From: Streptomyces minutiscleroticus
GTDB lineage: Bacteria > Actinomycetota > Actinomycetes > Streptomycetales > Streptomycetaceae
Assembly (NCBI RefSeq): GCF_014650875.1
Contig: NZ_BMVU01000001.1
Coordinates: 124,001 to 188,000 of the forward strand
Length of the DNA: 64,000 nucleotides
Reading direction: 5' to 3'
The translations under genes were made by a program, and so were the position numbers. This document shows, piece by piece, positions 58,798-64,000 of the stretch. Every line of letters starts with the position of its first letter. The first letter of the stretch is position 1. The notes under the pieces are model-generated. The model saw nothing but the letters and a program-made list of their open reading frames with translations, was not told the DNA's origin and searched no databases.

Positions 58798-60207
58798 GTG
58801 TCCGCAGTAGCCCCCGCCCCGCATCCGCCCGCCGTCCGGTCGGCCGTCAGGAAGATCTTCCGGCGGGTCGTCCCGCTGTTCTTCGTGATGTTCGTCGCGA
58901 ACTACACGGACCGCGTCAACCTCGGCTTCGCCCAGGACGAACTCCGCGCCGACGTGGGCCTCTCGGCCGCCGCCTTCGGCCTCGGCGCCGGCATCTTCTT
59001 CATCGCGTACGCCCTCTTCGAGGTCCCCTCCAACATGCTCATGGAGCGCTTCGGGCCGAAGATCTGGCTCACCCGGATCATGATCAGTTGGGGTGTCGTC
59101 GCCACCCTGATGGCCTTCGTGAACAGCGCGGGCATGTTCTACGCCCTGCGCTTCCTCCTCGGCGTCGCCGAGGCCGGCTTCTTCCCCGCGGTCATCTACT
59201 ACTTCAGCCGCTGGCTGCCCGACTCCCACCGCGGCCGGGCCACCTCGGTCTTCCTGATGGGCTCCGGCACCGCGACCGTCCTCGTCGGCCCGGTCTCGGG
59301 CGCGCTGATGGAGATGCACGGCGTATGGGGCCACTCCGGCTGGCAGTGGATGTTCTTCGTCGAGGGCGTCTTCTCGGTCGTGCTCGGCTTCGTGGTCCAC
59401 CGCTTCCTGGACTCCGGCATCGAGAGCGCCACCTGGCTCACCGACGAGGAGAAGCGCGGCCTCGCCGCCGTCATCGACGCCGAGCAGGACGAGCGCGACG
59501 CGCGGCGCGGCACCGCCCCCGTCTCCCGCTGGAGGCTGCTCGCCGACCCGCAGATACTGCTCTTCCTGTGGATCTACTTCGCGATCAACGTCGCGCTGTA
59601 CGCGGTGACGTTCTGGCTGCCGTCGATCGTGGACGACATCGGCGGCCTGAGCGACTTCCAGGTGGGCCTGCTCACCGCGGTGCCGTGGCTGTGCGCGATC
59701 GCCGCCGTCTACGTCAGCGGCCGCCTCTCGGACCGGATCGGCAGGCGCCGCCCGGTCCTGGTCGCCCTGCTGGTCCTCGGCGGCTGCGGCACGCTCCTCG
59801 CCGTTTTCGTCTCGCCCTGGGCGGGCCTGGGCGCCCTGTGCCTGGCCGCGATGGGCTTCAAACCCGCCTCGCCGATCTTCTGGACCATCCCGCAGAGCTA
59901 CCTCGACGCCCGCGCCGCCGCCCCCGGCATCGCGCTGGTCAACTCCATCGGCAACCTCGGCGGCTTCGTCGCGCCCACCGCGTTCGGCCTGATCGAGGAC
60001 GCGACCGGCTCCACCGAGGGCGGCCTCGTCGGCCTGACCGTGGTCGGCTTCCTCGCCGCGCTCAGCGTCCTGCTGGTCCGCGGCGGCGGCCGCAACGACC
60101 GCGTCCGCGCCCGCCGTGCCGGGACGTCCGCGGCCGACGGCTCCCGGACCGCCCCCGGCGCGGCCCGCCCGGCGGACCCGGGGCCCGCGGGAACGGCGTC
60201 GGCCTGA
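58798..60207 (+). CDS. MFS sugar-acid/anion:cation symporter (GudP-like)
   Basis: A 469-aa transporter with about twelve helices. The family marks are VMFVANYTDRVNLGFAQDEL in helix 1, FEVPSNMLMERFGPKIWLTR and the central motif RGRATSVFLMGSGTATVL. This pattern is that of the anion:cation symporter family, whose GudP member imports glucarate with protons. CGGAG at 58787 supplies a ribosome binding site for the GTG at 58798. A disordered tail of about 40 residues closes the protein. Link to glucarate uptake rests on its neighbour. Confidence 0.9.
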   Translation: MSAVAPAPHPPAVRSAVRKIFRRVVPLFFVMFVANYTDRVNLGFAQDELRADVGLSAAAFGLGAGIFFIAYALFEVPSNMLMERFGPKIWLTRIMISWGVVATLMAFVNSAGMFYALRFLLGVAEAGFFPAVIYYFSRWLPDSHRGRATSVFLMGSGTATVLVGPVSGALMEMHGVWGHSGWQWMFFVEGVFSVVLGFVVHRFLDSGIESATWLTDEEKRGLAAVIDAEQDERDARRGTAPVSRWRLLADPQILLFLWIYFAINVALYAVTFWLPSIVDDIGGLSDFQVGLLTAVPWLCAIAAVYVSGRLSDRIGRRRPVLVALLVLGGCGTLLAVFVSPWAGLGALCLAAMGFKPASPIFWTIPQSYLDARAAAPGIALVNSIGNLGGFVAPTAFGLIEDATGSTEGGLVGLTVVGFLAALSVLLVRGGGRNDRVRARRAGTSAADGSRTAPGAARPADPGPAGTASA

Positions 60208-60349
60208 TTCCGGCCGGCACGCCGGGGCCGGCGGGGCGGCGGGCCCACCGCCCCTCCACCGGCCCCGCCACGCAGGCGGCACCGCCCCCGTCCGCCCCGC
60301 CCGGTGGTGCACACTGGCCTGCAACCGCACCACCGCAGGGGAGCGCACC

Positions 60350-61459
60350 GTGACCGCGTCCGAAGGAGAGCGACGACACCGCCACGCCCAGGTCGACCCG
60401 CTGGCCGGGCTGCGCACTCCCGAGGACCCGCCCTGGGACGTGTACCTCACCGGCACCGTCTTCCTGGACATCGTCTTCACCGGGCTCGACCGCGCCCCGG
60501 TGCGCGGCACCGAGACCTGGGCCCGCGGCATGGGCTCCAGCCCCGGCGGCGTGGCGAACATGGCGACCGCGCTGGCCCGGCTCGGCCTGCGCACCTCCCT
60601 GGCCGCCGCCTTCGGCGACGACCACTACGGCGAGTACTGCTGGGACGCCCTGGAGCAGGGCGAGCACATCGACCTCTCCGCCTCCCGCAAGGTGCCCGGC
60701 TGGCACTCCCCGGTCACCGTCTCGATGGCGTACGAGGGCGAGCGGACCATGGTCTCCCACGGGCACGCGCCGCCCGCCGCCAAGACCGCGCCCGTGCACG
60801 CCCCGCGCGCCCGGGCCGCCGTCGCCTCCCTGGCGCCCGGGACCCGCGCGCCGTGGATCGCCGAGGCCGCGCGCCGCGGCACCCGCGTCTTCGGCGACGT
60901 CGGCTGGGACGACACCGGCCGCTGGGACCTGGCCGCGCTGGCCGACCTGGAGCACTGCGAGGCGTTCCTGCCGAACGCCGAGGAGGCCATGCGCTACACC
61001 GGCACGGACTCCCCGCGCGCCGCCGCCCACGCGCTGGCCCGGCACGTCCCGCTCGCCGTGGTCACCCTGGGCTCCGAGGGTGCGTACGCCGTCGACGGCC
61101 GCACCGGCGAGACCGCCGAGGTCCCGGCCATCGAGGTCGAGGCGCTCGACCCGACGGGCGCCGGGGACGTCTTCGTCGCCGGCTTCGTCACGGGCACCCT
61201 GGCCGGCTGGTCCCTCGCCGACCGGCTGGCCTTCGCCGGGCTCACCGCCGCCCTCTCCGTCCAGGAGTTCGGCGGCTCCCTGTCCGCGCCCGGCTGGGAC
61301 GAGATCGCGGCCTGGTGGCGGCGCGTGCAGTCCTACGGCGGCCAGGAGCCGGGCCCGCTGACCCGCTACGCCTTCCTGGAGGACCTCCTCCCGGCGGAGG
61401 CGCGGCCCTGGCCGCTGCGCCGCGCGGTCCCGACGGTCGGCTTCGGCCGCAACACCTAG
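60350..61459 (+). CDS. PfkB-family carbohydrate kinase
   Basis: A 369-aa ribokinase-type enzyme. It has the N-terminal Gly-rich motif SPGGVANMATALARLGLRT and the catalytic DPTGAGDVFVAGFVTGTL with the Asp base. Lid strands are formed by about residues 60-110. GGGGAG upstream of the GTG at 60350 is a good ribosome binding site. The neighbouring sugar-acid dehydratase and symporter suggest a 2-keto-3-deoxy sugar acid or similar substrate, but PfkB members also phosphorylate ribose, adenosine and tagatose, so specificity is open. The long extended C-terminus (about 45 residues after the motif region) is unassigned. Confidence 0.88.
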   Translation: MTASEGERRHRHAQVDPLAGLRTPEDPPWDVYLTGTVFLDIVFTGLDRAPVRGTETWARGMGSSPGGVANMATALARLGLRTSLAAAFGDDHYGEYCWDALEQGEHIDLSASRKVPGWHSPVTVSMAYEGERTMVSHGHAPPAAKTAPVHAPRARAAVASLAPGTRAPWIAEAARRGTRVFGDVGWDDTGRWDLAALADLEHCEAFLPNAEEAMRYTGTDSPRAAAHALARHVPLAVVTLGSEGAYAVDGRTGETAEVPAIEVEALDPTGAGDVFVAGFVTGTLAGWSLADRLAFAGLTAALSVQEFGGSLSAPGWDEIAAWWRRVQSYGGQEPGPLTRYAFLEDLLPAEARPWPLRRAVPTVGFGRNT

Positions 61460-61480
61460 GCGCCCGCGCCGGGGTGGAAC

Positions 61481-61506
61481 TCCGGGGCCCCCCGGGCGGC
61501 CCCGGA
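61481..61506 (+). terminator. Terminator after the PfkB gene
   Basis: TCCGGGGCC (61481-61489) pairs with GGCCCCGGA (61498-61506) around an 8-nt loop, 21 bases past the stop. The CCCCGGAGCG word repeats after it. Confidence 0.6.
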
Positions 61507-61648
61507 GCGACCCCGGAGCGGCCCCGGAGCGGTGCCGTGCGAAAAGACCTACGGTCCTGCCGGTGCTCCGACGTACTCTGGAAGTGCAAGGCAGCCCGTT
61601 GGCTGGCCCCGCGACGAGGAGGACGAGCAAGGCTTACAGAGCCGGCCC

Positions 61649-62719
<1,071 letters not shown>

Positions 62720-62731
62720 ACCAGCACACCC

Positions 62732-63229
62732 ATGTCGATCGACGTCAACAACGAGTCCGGCACCGAGGTCGACGAGCAGGCGATCCTCGACATCGCCCGC
62801 TACGCGCTCGCGCGGATGCGCATCCACCCGCTGTCCGAGCTCTCGGTGATCGTCGTGGACGCCGCCGCCATGGAGCAGCTGCACGTGCAGTGGATGGACC
62901 TGTCCGGTCCCACGGACGTCATGTCCTTCCCCATGGACGAGCTGCGCCCGCCCGCGAAGGACGACGACGAGCCGCCGCAGGGCCTGCTCGGCGACATCGT
63001 GCTCTGCCCCGAGGTCGCCGCCAAGCAGGGCGCCGAGGCGCCGACGCAGCACTCCATGGACGAGGAGCTCCAGCTCCTGACCGTCCACGGGGTGCTGCAC
63101 CTGCTCGGTTACGACCACGAGGAGCCGGACGAGAAGGCCGAGATGTTCGGCCTCCAGGCGGCCATCGTGGACGGCTGGCGCGCGGAGAAGGGCCTGACCG
63201 GTCCCTCCCCGGCCCCGACCGTCTCATGA
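62732..63229 (+). CDS. ybeY: rRNA maturation endoribonuclease YbeY
   Basis: A 165-aa zinc metalloenzyme for 16S rRNA 3' end maturation and ribosome quality control. The metal site [11 protein letters not shown] (three His, near residues 117-127) is intact, with [11 protein letters not shown] and [13 protein letters not shown] upstream. Position after phoH and before the CorC-type gene is the standard order. The 3' end overlaps the next start by four bases (ATGA). The C-terminal [10 protein letters not shown] tail is short and disordered. Confidence 0.96.
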   Translation: MSIDVNNESGTEVDEQAILDIARYALARMRIHPLSELSVIVVDAAAMEQLHVQWMDLSGPTDVMSFPMDELRPPAKDDDEPPQGLLGDIVLCPEVAAKQGAEAPTQHSMDEELQLLTVHGVLHLLGYDHEEPDEKAEMFGLQAAIVDGWRAEKGLTGPSPAPTVS

Positions 63230-64000
63230 GCGCGCAACTGGTCCTCGGCGCCATAGCCCTGGTCGTCGTGGCGTGGCTGGCCGCCTGCGCGGAGGCGGCG
63301 CTCGCCCGCGTCTCCAGCTTCCGCGCCGAGGAGGCCGTGCGCTCGGGCCGCCGCGGCGGCGCCAAGCTCGCCCAGGTCGCCGCCGACCCCACCCGCTACC
63401 TCAACGTCGCGCTGCTGGTGCGCGTGGCCTGCGAGATGGCGGCGGCCGCGCTCGTGACGTACGCCTGCCTGCGGCAGTTCGACGCGACCTGGGAGGCCCT
63501 GGTCGTCGCCATCGCCGTGATGGTCCTCGTCTCCTACGTGGCCGTCGGGGTCTCCCCGCGCACCATCGGCCGCCAGCACCCGCTGAACACGGCGACGGCC
63601 GCGGCGTACGTCCTGGTGCCGCTCGCGCGGATCATGGGCCCCGTCCCGTCGCTGCTCATCCTCATCGGCAACGCGCTGACGCCGGGCAAGGGCTTCCGGC
63701 GCGGTCCGTTCGCCTCCGAGGCGGAGCTGCGCGCGCTGGTGGACCTGGCGGAGAAGGAGTCGCTCATCGAGGCCGAGGAGCGCCGCATGGTGCACTCCGT
63801 CTTCGAGCTGGGCGACACCCTCGTGCGCGAGGTGATGGTGCCGCGTACGGACCTGGTGGTCATCGAGCGGTTCAAGACGATCCGCCAGGCCCTCACCCTC
63901 GCGCTGCGCTCGGGCTTCTCGCGCATCCCGGTCACCGGGGAGAGCGAGGACGACATCGTCGGCATCGTGTACCTGAAGGACCTGGCCCGCAAGACGCACA
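63226..64000 (+). CDS. CorC/hemolysin-C type membrane protein, 3' end cut by the window
   Basis: The first 258 residues of a CNNM/CorC-family protein. Several N-terminal helices form the DUF21 membrane domain ([20 protein letters not shown], then [20 protein letters not shown]), followed by the linker [20 protein letters not shown] and the start of a CBS pair ([34 protein letters not shown]). The family members mediate Mg2+ and cation export or transport and are named after Co2+ resistance CorC. The ATG overlaps the ybeY stop. The expected CorC_HlyC end domain lies past the window. Confidence 0.92.
   Translation, partial: MSAQLVLGAIALVVVAWLAACAEAALARVSSFRAEEAVRSGRRGGAKLAQVAADPTRYLNVALLVRVACEMAAAALVTYACLRQFDATWEALVVAIAVMVLVSYVAVGVSPRTIGRQHPLNTATAAAYVLVPLARIMGPVPSLLILIGNALTPGKGFRRGPFASEAELRALVDLAEKESLIEAEERRMVHSVFELGDTLVREVMVPRTDLVVIERFKTIRQALTLALRSGFSRIPVTGESEDDIVGIVYLKDLARKTH

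Noticed and set aside
58021..60594. 857-codon minus-strand frame through the repeat spacer and the symporter gene
   Set aside because: The opposite strand encodes a clear twelve-helix transporter; the rest is repeat DNA.

Overview
The window is a chromosomal segment of a Streptomyces-type actinomycete. The support is a very high GC content with G/C-ending codons, frequent GTG starts, adjacent genes that overlap by 4 bp, and a gene order that I recall from the Streptomyces coelicolor SCO2587-SCO2530 interval (from memory, not checked). I see no insertion sequence, phage, CRISPR array or secondary-metabolite cluster. Almost everything is core chromosome, so the interest lies in cell-wall genes, signalling genes, regulatory leaders and unusual intergenic DNA.

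Layout. 1-3.3 kb: proline synthesis (3' part of proB, a small conserved gene, proA). 3.3-10.9 kb: a cell-envelope and spore-wall type cluster with two related single-pass membrane proteins, an M48 metalloprotease on the other strand, two membrane microproteins of 52 and 54 aa, nadD, an LCP-family wall protein, rsfS and a histidine phosphatase. 11-12.3 kb: two identical tRNA-Ala(GGC) genes bracketing two very small Cys/His-rich proteins. 12.4-15.4 kb: a two-gene redox unit on the minus strand (haem-type membrane protein plus NuoF-like/ferredoxin fusion). 15.6-18.7 kb: leuS behind a Leu-codon leader peptide and a terminator, the layout of a transcription attenuator. 19-29.5 kb: a coiled-coil membrane protein, degV, comEA-comEC, holA, rpsT and lepA. 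29.7-39 kb: a long-chain acyl-CoA synthetase, then a soluble hybrid histidine kinase with about seven tandem HAMP units, its response-regulator partner, and a divergent RsbW/GAF/SpoIIE protein. 39-47 kb: hemW, a DUF3097 protein, a metallo-beta-lactamase-fold protein, the CIRCE-controlled hrcA-dnaJ pair, a nitronate monooxygenase and rsmE. 47-55 kb: a repeat lipoprotein, a Tricorn-like protease, a HIT protein, an RNase Z-like protein, an adenine-deaminase-like protein and an MFS exporter. 55-61.5 kb: a sugar-acid module (IclR regulator divergent from a glucarate-dehydratase-like enzyme, an MFS symporter, a PfkB kinase). 61.6-64 kb: phoH, ybeY and the start of a CorC/hemolysin-type gene.

Two themes run through the window. 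First, at least a dozen genes have no Shine-Dalgarno sequence but carry a -10-like hexamer ending 6-8 nt before the start codon, which predicts leaderless mRNAs. Second, many intergenic spacers hold short GC-rich tandem arrays (units of 14, 16, 22, 26 and 27 bp, and a complex array of about 0.6 kb) or very long perfect palindromes that look like terminators.
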